From positions 1,612,001-1,676,000 of the forward strand of contig NZ_CP133671.1 in the NCBI RefSeq assembly GCF_031326345.1: a stretch of 64,000 nt of DNA, written 5' to 3'. The notes under the pieces are model-generated. The model ran no database searches, was not told where the DNA came from, and worked only from the letters and a program-made list of their open reading frames with translations. Below are positions 26,631 through 34,596 of the stretch, one piece after another. A program made the position numbers and the translations under genes. The DNA is from Aureispira sp. CCB-E. Its GTDB lineage: Bacteria; Bacteroidota; Bacteroidia; Chitinophagales; Saprospiraceae. Numbering within the stretch: position 1 is the first letter of the stretch; every line of letters begins with the position of its first letter.

Positions 26631-27074
26631 ATGGTTGCTGTAGTTAGAGAAAAAGATTTTCTGTACAAAAATTTTTTAGAGAAAAAGAAGATTTACAGTC
26701 AAAATGAATCTTATTGGAAGAGATATGTAAGAAATGTACTAGAACCTAAAGTGATAGAACATGAATTTTGGTTGAAGAATGAATATGCCAATGGTACTAA
26801 AATTTATGATGGTAATCCAATTTATAGTGCAAAATTGCAAAATAGAAAAGCAATTAGAATAATACAAGAAGAACCAGAAAGTGATACACTTCAAATTTCT
26901 GCTTGGATTGAAGAAATAGAAGATGAACACCAAAATAAAATAGAAGAATTGGTTATCTCTTTGGAATTAACAAGAACTACTCGAAAACTTGCGTTAGAAT
27001 TAATCAAGGAGTGGGCATTGGATGAAGTATCAAAGGAAAAAATGATGTCTTGGATACCAGAAAAAATTGATTAA
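26631..27074 (+). CDS. Unknown protein encoded with the preceding small gene
   Basis: A 147-residue soluble, charged protein without recognised domain. The middle part (ISAWIEEIEDEHQNKIEELVISLELTR, split here by description rather than cited whole) suggests a beta-strand and helix mix, and the C-terminus is helical (LALELIKEWALDEV). It starts 2 bp after the upstream gene's stop. The arrangement of two small coupled genes is like a toxin-antitoxin or partner-protein module, but no toxin fold was recognised and this should not be assumed. Confidence 0.65.
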   Translation: MVAVVREKDFLYKNFLEKKKIYSQNESYWKRYVRNVLEPKVIEHEFWLKNEYANGTKIYDGNPIYSAKLQNRKAIRIIQEEPESDTLQISAWIEEIEDEHQNKIEELVISLELTRTTRKLALELIKEWALDEVSKEKMMSWIPEKID

Positions 27075-27315
27075 TAATTTTTTATAGAGAATGGCATTAA
27101 ATCTTTCAAGACTTGATGCCATTCTTATTTTATATAGGTTAGAGGTAAGTTTTGTTACCAAACCTCATATGTTATTATTATGATAATAACCCCCAATTAT
27201 TAGGAACTTAAAGATTAGTTTTTTAACTTAGTTTTTAGTTATTCTGTAAGCTAGTCTTCAGAATAGCCCAATAATCAACATATTAATAAATTACAGCATA
27301 GAAAATAACAATCAT

Positions 27316-27687
27316 ATGACAAGGATACTCACACCCTTAGAATTACAAGTCATGAACTTGCTGTGGAAAAAAGAAAAGGTCTTTATAAAAGACCTTTTGG
27401 AAGCTTGGCCCGTAGATGAATCGGGAAAAAAACCGGCTTACAATACAATTTCTACTATTGTTAGAATTCTTGAAAAAGATAAAGGTTTTATAGGATATAA
27501 AGCTTATGGTCGTACCCATGAGTATTATCCCCTAATTACAAAAAGTGATTATCAAAAAACATTTTTGAAGAACGCAATTGACAAAGTTTTTTCTGGCTCT
27601 GTAACGAGTTTGGTCTCTGCATTGGTGGATGATGAAAAAGTCAATCAAGACGAAATTGATGAATTAAAACGCTTGTTGGAGGAATAA
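27316..27687 (+). CDS. BlaI/MecI/CopY family transcriptional repressor
   Basis: A 123-residue winged-helix repressor. The N-terminal two thirds match the family: LTPLELQVMNLLWKKEKVFIKDLLEAWP, YNTISTIVRILEKDKGFIGY and a wing with GRTHEYYPLI. The C-terminal helix (SLVSALVDDEKVNQDEIDELKRLLEE) is the dimerisation part. It lies 141 bp upstream of a BlaR1-like peptidase gene on the same strand, the usual two-gene signalling pair: cleavage of the repressor by the activated membrane peptidase frees target promoters. Nearby pbpC is a possible target given the cell-wall theme, but this is inference. Confidence 0.92.
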   Translation: MTRILTPLELQVMNLLWKKEKVFIKDLLEAWPVDESGKKPAYNTISTIVRILEKDKGFIGYKAYGRTHEYYPLITKSDYQKTFLKNAIDKVFSGSVTSLVSALVDDEKVNQDEIDELKRLLEE

Positions 27688-27828
27688 TAATATAGGAGAG
27701 GAAGCCAGCTAGAAAAATAAGCCAATTATTGAAACGTTTTCTAAGTTGGTAAAGTAAAGACACAAATCTTTTCAACGTTACGTTCTATAAGTATAAACTC
27801 GTTTAGACATTTTCTCAATACTAGGAAT

Positions 27829-28962
27829 ATGGTGCACTATATACTATTATCCTGTCTCCTTTCGATGATTGGAGGAGGACTTTATTTTTTTGTATTACAA
27901 AAACGTTTGCAAGTATTGCAGGCGAAGTACGTTTTATTAGGTATCTTAATATTAAGTTGGATGATACCTATAATGGTACCTAGTTTACCCAATTATACGC
28001 AAGAATTGGGAGCTGAATATCTAGTTGATTATAGGAATTATGACGCTTGGAATGTTGTAGATATTCAAGATGAGAATTTGGTGGCCTGTTATGAAGATGC
28101 TGCCAACAGCCGAGAACAATGTCATTGTGAAGTCAAGCAACAATCAGATGTGCTGTATTATCAATCTAACACATACTATAACTTTATTATTACCTGTAAG
28201 AGTCCTTTGTTTTGGTTCTTTGTAGGAATGATGTTACTTTTCTTGTTGGATTTTGTATTAAAGTTGGCTTGTTTGATTTACTTGGCACAGATTAGTCCAA
28301 GAGAACAACGAACCTTAGGAGGAAGTACGTTTTATTTGTTGCGCCCAAAACAAAATTTACCGCTGTCCATTAGCTCTTTTAGTTTGTGGAATCATTATAT
28401 TTTGTTGGATAGCCACTTAGAGGCTAATTTTTCAGATCGAGAAATGGAAGCTATTTTATTACATGAAGTAGCTCATTTACAACAACGAGATACTTGGCAG
28501 CAAATGCTGTTGTCGATTTTAAAGATTTTTTGGTGGATGCAACCCATGTATTATTACATTAAGCGAGAGTTAGAGGAATTGAATGAGTATGTTGCGGATG
28601 ATTTTGCGGTTCAACATTTGGGAGATGCCAAATTTTATGCTAGAATATTATTAAAAGCTAAAGAACAGCAAACGCAACACAATGAATTAAGCTTAGTGGC
28701 TTGTTTTGCACAGGGTTTGTTCAAACAGCGTATTTTGAGATTGATTAATACGCCTACACCACATGCTAAACCCAATTGGATTTTTTCTCTACTACTTGTT
28801 GGTGTAGTTTTTTGGAGTACTAGTGTTGTTGCCTTGCCTATTTTACAAGAACATGATATAGCGATTCAACAATATGAAATCTTACAAAAAAAGAATTCTA
28901 TAACAGGTAAACATGAGTTTTGTAAGAGTTGTATTTTTGACGAGCTCAACAAAGAACACTAG
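27829..28962 (+). CDS. BlaR1-like M56 family membrane peptidase
   Basis: A 377-residue integral membrane zinc peptidase. N-terminal TM segments (about 1-20, 35-50) precede a periplasmic loop with three Cys (about 85-103), then a TM at about 128-150. The M56 domain has the zinc motif HEVAH (His212 to His216) and a downstream ELNEYVADDFAV, where Glu/Asp complete the site. A last TM (about 322-340) is followed by a 35-residue tail. There is no large penicillin-binding sensor domain as in staphylococcal BlaR1 and no TonB C-terminal domain, so the input signal is unknown. It probably cleaves the BlaI-type repressor encoded upstream. Confidence 0.85.
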   Translation: MVHYILLSCLLSMIGGGLYFFVLQKRLQVLQAKYVLLGILILSWMIPIMVPSLPNYTQELGAEYLVDYRNYDAWNVVDIQDENLVACYEDAANSREQCHCEVKQQSDVLYYQSNTYYNFIITCKSPLFWFFVGMMLLFLLDFVLKLACLIYLAQISPREQRTLGGSTFYLLRPKQNLPLSISSFSLWNHYILLDSHLEANFSDREMEAILLHEVAHLQQRDTWQQMLLSILKIFWWMQPMYYYIKRELEELNEYVADDFAVQHLGDAKFYARILLKAKEQQTQHNELSLVACFAQGLFKQRILRLINTPTPHAKPNWIFSLLLVGVVFWSTSVVALPILQEHDIAIQQYEILQKKNSITGKHEFCKSCIFDELNKEH

Positions 28963-29042
28963 ACATTATCAGGAATAGAGATGTATAGTCGGAAAATCAA
29001 GATATTTTTTTAGGCATACCATTTCATTTGTGATAATGTCTA
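28960..29042. repeat. Short element flanked by 12-bp inverted repeats
   Basis: TAGACATTATCA (28960-28971, its first three bases being the stop codon of the peptidase gene) is the exact complement of TGATAATGTCTA at 29031-29042. The right 38 bp (29005-29042) resemble 45883-45920. The spacing (59 bp) and lack of a T-tract argue against a simple terminator. Confidence 0.45.
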
Positions 29043-29047
29043 AAAAA

Positions 29048-29088
29048 AATGGATTATCAACTAGTTCTTGATAATCCATTCTTTTTTA
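29048..29088. terminator. Bidirectional intrinsic terminator
   Basis: AATGGATTATCAA pairs with TTGATAATCCATT around a CTAGTTC loop, with a T-tract after it and an A-tract before it. It can serve the peptidase gene on the plus strand and the convergent lipoprotein gene on the minus strand. Confidence 0.85.
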
Positions 29089-29097
29089 ATAAATCAC

Positions 29098-29586
29098 TTA
29101 TTCAACACTATCTACGCGAATGCTATCAATGATATTGATACTAGGTAACTCTTCTTTAGGAGCTTTCGGGGCAAAATAAGCTAAATCTCGCATACCTGAG
29201 TATTGGGTTAGGTACCATTTATTGTCAATCAGCGAAAATAGATTTTCAATCATAAAGGCATCTTGAACGATAATGCGTTCTCGCATTACATCATCCATGT
29301 CATAAAAAGGAAGTACATTGATTTGATCACTCTTGGGATCTACTGCCTTTTTGAATCTCCAATTGTCTATTTCCCAATAAAAAGGCTTCGTATCTCCATT
29401 AGGATTATTTCCTAACAAAGGGAACTCAATTCGTCGTATTTGGAATAGACTATCTGAATAAAATTTTTCGTGAAAAGCTTGGAAATCTTCTCGTCCGCGT
29501 TCATCGGTAGGAAGAGATTCTTCGGATGAAGTACAGGCAAAAAATGAGAAACTGATTAAAAGGAGTAAGACGGATATTATTTTCAT
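29098..29586 (-). CDS. Putative lipoprotein, DUF4348-like
   Basis: A 162-residue lipoprotein starting at the ATG at 29584-29586; the frame continues upstream to 29670 but there it reads into decayed repeat sequence. The N-terminus MKIISVLLLLISFSFFAC is a clear lipoprotein signal with Cys18. The mature part has FQAFHEKFYSDSLFQIRRIEFPLLG, which resembles the DUF4348 (NTF2-like) family, and then Trp- and Asp-rich segments. The function of that family is not known. It is monocistronic and ends at a shared terminator. Confidence 0.65.
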   Translation of the reverse strand: MKIISVLLLLISFSFFACTSSEESLPTDERGREDFQAFHEKFYSDSLFQIRRIEFPLLGNNPNGDTKPFYWEIDNWRFKKAVDPKSDQINVLPFYDMDDVMRERIIVQDAFMIENLFSLIDNKWYLTQYSGMRDLAYFAPKAPKEELPSINIIDSIRVDSVE

Positions 29587-29598
29587 ATGTTTTAGAAT

Positions 29599-29730
29599 AA
29601 TACTTCGTTGCTTTTTTTTTTCACAAACTAATAGACTCACGAAGTAAAAACATAAAAAAGCATCTTGCATTAGTGTAGCTGTGCTGCCGCTACGTGGTAC
29701 TTTGTGAGAGCTTTGCTGTTGATTATCAGT
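29599..29730. repeat. Decayed interspersed repeat copy
   Basis: TACTTCGTTGC at 29601, CTCACGAAGTAAAAACATAAAAAAGCA and TTAGTGTAGCTGTGCTGCCG are diverged versions of the repeat at 30619-30794. The gap 29587-29956 holds this and otherwise nothing recognised. Confidence 0.45.
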
Positions 29731-29956
29731 TTTATAGTATAAAGATTAATAAAGGAAAGTTTTACTGATAATCAAAATGATACGATTTGCGAACGGAGTA
29801 ATGTTAGAACGAAAGTTATAAAATTGCTATTAGAATTGACTTGTTTACTTAATTTTAATAAAGTACTGAATTGGTTATTTTGAACAACAAAGTACTAAAA
29901 TTTTTCCAACGTACATGACCAAAGTGCGGCTAACTATTGATACTATTAACTCAATA

Positions 29957-30595
29957 TTATTCTTTGGTTACAACACAAAGATAATAATTTAACGTCTTTT
30001 CATAAAAAACTTGATAGCTTGCCTCAAAATTTGGCTTTCGAATAACCGCAGTAGTGCTTCCTTTAGAAGTTATCTCAAAGGGGCTAATGTGCAAATGCCG
30101 TATGAAATCTACTTTTCCTAAGGCATAGGCTTTAAATAAAGCTTCTTTTATACCCCAGTAAATGTGTAAGTAGTCGATGTATTGAGGACTTTTTTGGAGT
30201 ACGGCTAATAAATCCTTAGCAATGTATTTGCTAGCAATACGCTCTAATTTAGGAGTAGGGATTTGTAAGTCAATTCCTATAGCTTGTTTGGATTTAGCAA
30301 CAGCGATGTAAGCACCGCTGTGACTGATAGAAAGCTCTAAAGCTTGTGTTTGTAACTCTAGTTTCCCCAAGGCATTTTTTTGAAAATTTCGGTAAGAGGT
30401 ATGAAAGAGCTCTTGTAGACCACATCGACTAGCCAACCATTGTTGAAAAGCTAGAGGATTGCTATATTTTTGTTGCAAGAGTAATAATTCATTATTAGTA
30501 AGTTCTAGAAGTTCTGCAAAAAAATGCAAGGGTTCTGTAACGTTCCAAATGAGTATTTCAAATGCAGGAGATTGGTATGTTTGTAAAATAGGCAT
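29957..30595 (-). CDS. 4'-phosphopantetheinyl transferase superfamily protein
   Basis: A 212-residue Sfp/AcpT-type enzyme that would move the 4'-phosphopantetheine arm of CoA onto a Ser of an acyl or peptidyl carrier protein. Signatures: LSISHSGAYIAVA (about 85-97), IGIDLQ (about 103-108) carrying the first Mg ligand Asp, and YWGIKEALFKAYALGKVDF (about 146-164) with the W-x-x-K-E-A-x-x-K motif. The residue after G-I-D-L is Gln where many homologues have Glu, so metal binding may differ slightly. It is monocistronic on the minus strand; its carrier protein partner is not in the window. Confidence 0.85.
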   Translation of the reverse strand: MPILQTYQSPAFEILIWNVTEPLHFFAELLELTNNELLLLQQKYSNPLAFQQWLASRCGLQELFHTSYRNFQKNALGKLELQTQALELSISHSGAYIAVAKSKQAIGIDLQIPTPKLERIASKYIAKDLLAVLQKSPQYIDYLHIYWGIKEALFKAYALGKVDFIRHLHISPFEITSKGSTTAVIRKPNFEASYQVFYEKTLNYYLCVVTKE

Positions 30596-30618
30596 ATTAC
30601 AAATATACGCTTTGCTTA

Positions 30619-30794
30619 GTAGTAGTTCGTTGATTTTTTACTTTTTTATCAAAAAGATAAAAAAGCACATTGATATTAGTTTAGCTGCGCTGCTACTTCG
30701 TGAGTGCTGCGCTTTTAGTTAGCTGCGCTGCTACTTCGTGGTACTGCGTGAGCGCTTTGCTTTTAGTTAGCTACGCTGCTAACTATTTAGGAAA
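30619..30794. repeat. Interspersed repeat copy, inverted long form
   Basis: Starts AGTAGTTCGTTGA and carries ATCAAAAAGATAAAAAAGCAC, followed by three successive modules of the type TTAGCTGCGCTGCTACTTCG. In reverse complement its left half matches the core of 5486-5706 and 54699-54876. The right inverted end is missing or decayed (GCTAACTATTTAGG). Confidence 0.7.
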
Positions 30795-30800
30795 AGACAT

Positions 30801-30835
30801 AAAAAAAGCCCTTCGGTCAATCACTCCAAAGGGCA
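30801..30835 (-). terminator. Intrinsic terminator for the acyltransferase gene
   Basis: Read on the minus strand, GCCCTT and AAGGGC form a stem around a loop of about 16 nt, followed by TTTTTTTATG. It lies about 295 bp beyond the stop of the acyltransferase gene. The stretch 30890-31127 is G/T-rich on the plus strand from about 31015 and holds nothing recognised. Confidence 0.65.
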
Positions 30836-31127
30836 TAAGGGATATTAAAATAACTAATTTCATTAAATCTTCTATAAGTAAGGGATCACTTAGGAAGAAA
30901 TACTAATTCAACTATCTACTACAAATATATAAGAGCTTACCTAAAAAATAAAACACAAAAAAAGAGAAAACTTAGTTTTAGTAGTGCACTTTTGTAGTAT
31001 AATAAAGTATTGAATTTAAGTGTTGGTTTTGGTTTTAATGTGTTGTTATATAGTGTTTTATGTTTGGTTTGTGTTTGTGGGGAGGCTGATTGAAAAACTT
31101 AAAAAAAACGTAGAAATCTTAAAGGAA

Positions 31128-31949
31128 TTATTTGTGTAGCATTTGGGATAAAATTCGTTTAAATAAGGTTTTGTTAGGATCATGAGCTCTTATTTCTAAC
31201 AAATCTTCAATTCCTTGTTCGACGCTATTGCGGACTATGTTTTTTAATTCTTGTATTGCCTCTTTGTCGTTGGCTTTACCTTTGTAGGGTTCTGTTAGGA
31301 TCGGTTGACCAAATTTGTAGTAAAAACGCTGAGGTTTAGGGAGAGGAGTTAGCCCAACTCCTTTAACGAGTGGAATGATCATATCTTTACGAGCACCAAA
31401 CTGTTTGAGCAAAGTCCCTAGCGGCGAGGATAAAATTTCTTCACTATCCCAGACCAGTTCGTAACATTCTTCAGCACCTACGGCAGAAAAAGGAACGATT
31501 GTGCATTGGTGTTCAATCGCCATTTTAGCAAAACCAGCCCGATTGTTCCATTTTAACCGATAAGCTTCGCCTTTATTTTTAAAGGCTTCTCTAGCTCCTC
31601 CAGGAAAGACCAAGGTATATTGTTTGTCTTTCATGAGTTGGGTGCAGTGTGCTCTACTAGCCTCTACCATTCCAAATTTGCCAGCTAAATCTCGCCAAAA
31701 AGGTATTTTAAAATGTGCTCTATCGCCCAATGAATAAGTGAAAATATCTTTATCATTATACAATTTAAACCACATAATACTCGCATCCCAAATGCCTAAT
31801 AATGTATGGTTTCCAACAAATAAAACAGGACCTTCTTCTGGAATTAAATCGGCGTCATAAAACACAGGGTCATTTAACCAAAACAAAGGCTTGAAGAGTT
31901 GAAACATTTGCTTTACTTCTTTGGGAGATGGGCGCTTTGTTAAATCCAT
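31128..31949 (-). CDS. Lysophospholipid acyltransferase family protein (MGAT/DGAT-like LPLAT)
   Basis: A 273-residue acyltransferase. The catalytic His lies in FVGNHTLLGIWDAS (about 45-58), and the second block is LVFPGGAREAFKNKGE (about 113-128), followed by RAGFAKMAIEHQCTIVPFSAVGAEE. The spacing His-x6-Asp and the F-P-G-G-x-R-E motif fit the monoacyl/diacylglycerol acyltransferase-like branch of LPLATs more than the PlsC branch with H-x4-D. It would acylate a glycerol or alcohol acceptor at the membrane; the acceptor is not known. It is monocistronic. Confidence 0.82.
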   Translation of the reverse strand: MDLTKRPSPKEVKQMFQLFKPLFWLNDPVFYDADLIPEEGPVLFVGNHTLLGIWDASIMWFKLYNDKDIFTYSLGDRAHFKIPFWRDLAGKFGMVEASRAHCTQLMKDKQYTLVFPGGAREAFKNKGEAYRLKWNNRAGFAKMAIEHQCTIVPFSAVGAEECYELVWDSEEILSSPLGTLLKQFGARKDMIIPLVKGVGLTPLPKPQRFYYKFGQPILTEPYKGKANDKEAIQELKNIVRNSVEQGIEDLLEIRAHDPNKTLFKRILSQMLHK

Positions 31950-32155
31950 AATAAATTGGTATTTGATAAGAACAATAGTATGTTGTAAAATGATATTTAT
32001 TACTAGTTGTTATTTAATTAGTTTGGTGCGCTCATGAAGGCGCTGTCGCTTAGTTGCCTATGGTGTTAACTCTTGTAGTTGCCCCAAAAGGCAGTATTAT
32101 AAAATTAATAAAAAAATAACAAGTTCGTATAGTATAATTGCTCTACTGTTTCAAT

Positions 32156-32163
32156 TATCTTTG
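32156..32163 (+). promoter_or_regulatory. Candidate -7 promoter element (TATCTTTG)
   Basis: TATCTTTG matches TAnnTTTG; an AATTG lies 15 bp upstream. It is 86 bp upstream of the ATG at 32250 and would drive the three-gene run that includes the gamma-carboxylase homologue. A remnant of the repeat modules (GCGCTCATGAAGGCGCTG) is at 32029-32046; the 300-bp gap otherwise holds nothing. Confidence 0.4.
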
Positions 32164-32249
32164 AATAACTACTTACCTAGATAATCTTATGGAACAAACA
32201 ATAACCTAAATAAAAGTTTTGGGAGGTCGATTTAAAATAACTCAATGAT

Positions 32250-32813
32250 ATGAAAAAAGAAAATAAGGTATATATTGCTACTAGTTTAGATGGCTATATA
32301 GCAGATCAAAATGGAGGATTAGATTGGTTGCATTCTATTCCCAATCCAGAAAATTCAGATATGGGCTATGCTGATCTTACAGCAAGTATAGATGCATTGG
32401 TTATGGGAAGAGTTACTTTCGAGACGGTTTGCAGTTTTGATATTGATTGGCCTTATCAAAAACCTGTCTTTGTATGGAGTAGGACATTGAAAGAGGTTCC
32501 AGCTTCGTTAAAGGATAAGGTGTATTTGGTGAAAGGCACAGTCGGTGAAATTTTGGAGCAAATTCATCAAAAAGGCTTTTATAAGCTTTATATAGATGGA
32601 GGGAAAACCATTCAAAGTTTTTTGAAAGAAGACTTAGTCGATCGTATGATCATCACAATTATTCCTAAACTGTTGGGTGGTGGATTTCCATTGTTTGCAG
32701 AACTTCCCTCCGTTTTAGACTTTGAATGCATCGACACCCAATTGTTCTCTAATCAAGTTGTACAAAATACTTTTGTGCGAAAACACGCCATAAATCATGA
32801 AACTACAACCTAA
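32250..32813 (+). CDS. Dihydrofolate reductase family protein (RibD C-terminal-like)
   Basis: A 187-residue protein of the DHFR/RibD C-terminal superfamily. It has the N-terminal YIATSLDGYIADQNGGLDWL typical of YyaP/YwjB-like members, VMGRVTFETV (NADPH region, about 49-58), and FYKLYIDGGKTIQSFLKEDLVDRMIITIIPKLLGGG (described in parts) near 110-145. It is probably an NADPH-dependent reductase of a small heterocyclic substrate; the substrate is unknown and it is distinct from folA at 48587. It overlaps the next gene by 17 bp. Confidence 0.85.
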   Translation: MKKENKVYIATSLDGYIADQNGGLDWLHSIPNPENSDMGYADLTASIDALVMGRVTFETVCSFDIDWPYQKPVFVWSRTLKEVPASLKDKVYLVKGTVGEILEQIHQKGFYKLYIDGGKTIQSFLKEDLVDRMIITIIPKLLGGGFPLFAELPSVLDFECIDTQLFSNQVVQNTFVRKHAINHETTT

Positions 32814-33183
32814 AACTTTATTTCTTATAGATGGCTTTGGAGCTTTATTATCTGCTTTTTTATTGGGTGTTGTATTAGTTCGGTTCGAACCTATTGTAGG
32901 AATGCCAGTTTCTACTTTGTATTTATTGGCTTTTTTGCCTTGCCTTTTTGCTTTGTACGATTTAATTTGTTATCTGAAGGTTAAGAAGCAAGTGTTATTA
33001 TTTCTAAAAGGAATAGCAACAGCGAATTTATTGTATTGCATTTTATCCACTTGTTTGGTTGTCCATCATTATGCTCAACTGACAGCATTAGGTTTGGTTT
33101 ATTTCATAATGGAATTGATTATTGTCTTAATTTTAGTAATCCTTCAATTTAAAACAGCCTATAAAGAATCAACGAATTCCTAG
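32797..33183 (+). CDS. Small four-helix membrane protein
   Basis: A 128-residue protein with four hydrophobic segments (about 8-28, 38-58, 66-88, 96-118) and short loops. No family was recognised. It starts inside the end of the reductase gene, so it is translationally coupled to it. The last codons (STNS and stop) are read from a decayed copy of the interspersed repeat that begins near 33169, so the original C-terminus may have been different. Confidence 0.65.
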   Translation: MKLQPKTLFLIDGFGALLSAFLLGVVLVRFEPIVGMPVSTLYLLAFLPCLFALYDLICYLKVKKQVLLFLKGIATANLLYCILSTCLVVHHYAQLTALGLVYFIMELIIVLILVILQFKTAYKESTNS

Positions 33184-33200
33184 TAGCAGCAGAGCTAATT
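33169..33200. repeat. Decayed interspersed repeat copy overlapping a gene end
   Basis: ATCAACGAATTCCTAGTAGC and AGCAGAGCTAATTATT correspond to the AATCAACGAACTACTAGTAGCAGC-type junction of two repeat modules with a few changes. Confidence 0.45.
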
Positions 33201-33237
33201 ATTACAAGAAAGCAAAGCTTCATAACATTCGTAAAAC

Positions 33238-34563
33238 TTGAACAGCATAAAAACATATCTAGAGCGTCCTATTTCGATTGCACCTTTGATTGTTTATAGG
33301 ATACTATTTGGCATAATGGTATGCTATGGATGCCTGTGGTCTATTAGCAAAGGAGATATACAAAGTCGTTATTTAGAGCCACAATTTTTTTTCAAATACT
33401 ATGGTTTTGAGTGGGTTGGATTTGTTGGAGAACAAGGCATTTATATCTTATATGGTCTTTGGTTTTTGAGTGCTTTGGGAATATTACTGGGGGCGTTTTA
33501 TCGAGTCGCTATTTGGAGTTTTTTCTTTGTATTTACTTATTTGCACCTCTTAGATGCTACCAACTATATCAATCATTATTACGCCATATCTATTTTTGCC
33601 TTTTTTTTAGGTTGTTTACCTGCTCATGCGGCTTGTTCTGTAGATGCTTGGCGCAAACCTTCCTGGCAACGGCACAAGATGCCCTATGGGTATATTGCTG
33701 TTTTTCAAGGGCAAGTTGCTATTATTTATTTGTTTGCAGCAGTTGCAAAGATGAATTCGGATTGGGTATTCAATGCCATGCCCTTAAAAATTTGGTTACT
33801 ACAAAGTCAAGATTTTCCAATAATAGGCACTTTTTTTCAATATCATGCGACCCATTTACTCATGAGTTGGTGTGGCTTATTATTTGATCTAACCATAGTC
33901 GTTTGGTTGTGGTTTTCAAAAACTAGGAAGTGGGGGTATGGGATGGTCGTTGTATTTCATACGCTAACAGGATTGCTGTTTAATATTGGACTGTTTCCAA
34001 TTTTGATGATTTTTAGTACGGTTGTATTTTTTGACCCTATAGCTCAAGAAAAATTCTTAAAAAAATTAGGCGTAAAGTTGCAAAAGAATCAAGCGGATTG
34101 TATAACACCGACTTATCTAAAATATTTTTTTATAGGGCACTTTATCGTTCAAATATTGCTGCCTTTGCGGCACCATGTACTCTATGGAGGCAATATATTA
34201 TGGACAGAAGAAGGTTATCGATTTTCTTGGCGTGTCATGTTGCTAGAGAAAGAAGGAATGGCTACTTTTTATGTAGAAGACCCTGATACAAAGCGACATT
34301 GGGTCGTTTCCAATCAAGAATTCTTAACCGCTTTTCAAGAAAAAAGAATGGCGATTCGACCAGATCATATTTTACAGTTTGCTCATTATATAGCGAAACG
34401 ATATGCCCACCGTTATACCATTCAGGAACCAATTGTTCGAGCAGATGTGTATGTAGCCATGAACGGTCGAGTTAGTCAACGTTTGATAGACCCTACTGTA
34501 AACCTAGCAACGAAGTCAAGAGGAATTGGTCAGAAAGACTGGGTGTTGCCATTTTCTTATTAA
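33238..34563 (+). CDS. Vitamin K-dependent gamma-carboxylase-like membrane protein (HTTM domain)
   Basis: A 441-residue membrane protein homologous to gamma-glutamyl carboxylase over most of its length. It begins with RPISIAPLIVYRILFGIMV, continues with NYINHYYAIS and CSVDAW, then has IIYLFAAVAKMNSDW, which aligns with the human stretch around the catalytic base Lys218 (here Lys171). The next region, LLFDLTIVVW with FHTLTGLLFNIGLFP, also matches. The C-terminal part has RHHVLYGGNILWTEEGYRFSW, another family signature, before a soluble tail. The animal enzyme carboxylates Glu to Gla using vitamin K hydroquinone; whether this protein does so is inference. The start is a TTG, with no in-frame ATG nearby. 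It is third in a run with a DHFR-like gene and a membrane protein gene. Confidence 0.85.
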   Translation: MNSIKTYLERPISIAPLIVYRILFGIMVCYGCLWSISKGDIQSRYLEPQFFFKYYGFEWVGFVGEQGIYILYGLWFLSALGILLGAFYRVAIWSFFFVFTYLHLLDATNYINHYYAISIFAFFLGCLPAHAACSVDAWRKPSWQRHKMPYGYIAVFQGQVAIIYLFAAVAKMNSDWVFNAMPLKIWLLQSQDFPIIGTFFQYHATHLLMSWCGLLFDLTIVVWLWFSKTRKWGYGMVVVFHTLTGLLFNIGLFPILMIFSTVVFFDPIAQEKFLKKLGVKLQKNQADCITPTYLKYFFIGHFIVQILLPLRHHVLYGGNILWTEEGYRFSWRVMLLEKEGMATFYVEDPDTKRHWVVSNQEFLTAFQEKRMAIRPDHILQFAHYIAKRYAHRYTIQEPIVRADVYVAMNGRVSQRLIDPTVNLATKSRGIGQKDWVLPFSY

Positions 34564-34596
34564 ATAGGATTAACCAACTCCTATATTGTGCCTGTG

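Noticed and set aside
29587-29670. 28-residue N-terminal extension of the DUF4348-like lipoprotein
   Set aside because: It would put the lipoprotein signal in the middle of the protein and is read from decayed repeat sequence.
30700-30906. 68-residue open frame
   Set aside because: It is read from the modules of the interspersed repeat and through a terminator hairpin; the repeated Ala/Leu/Ser pattern reflects the DNA repeat.
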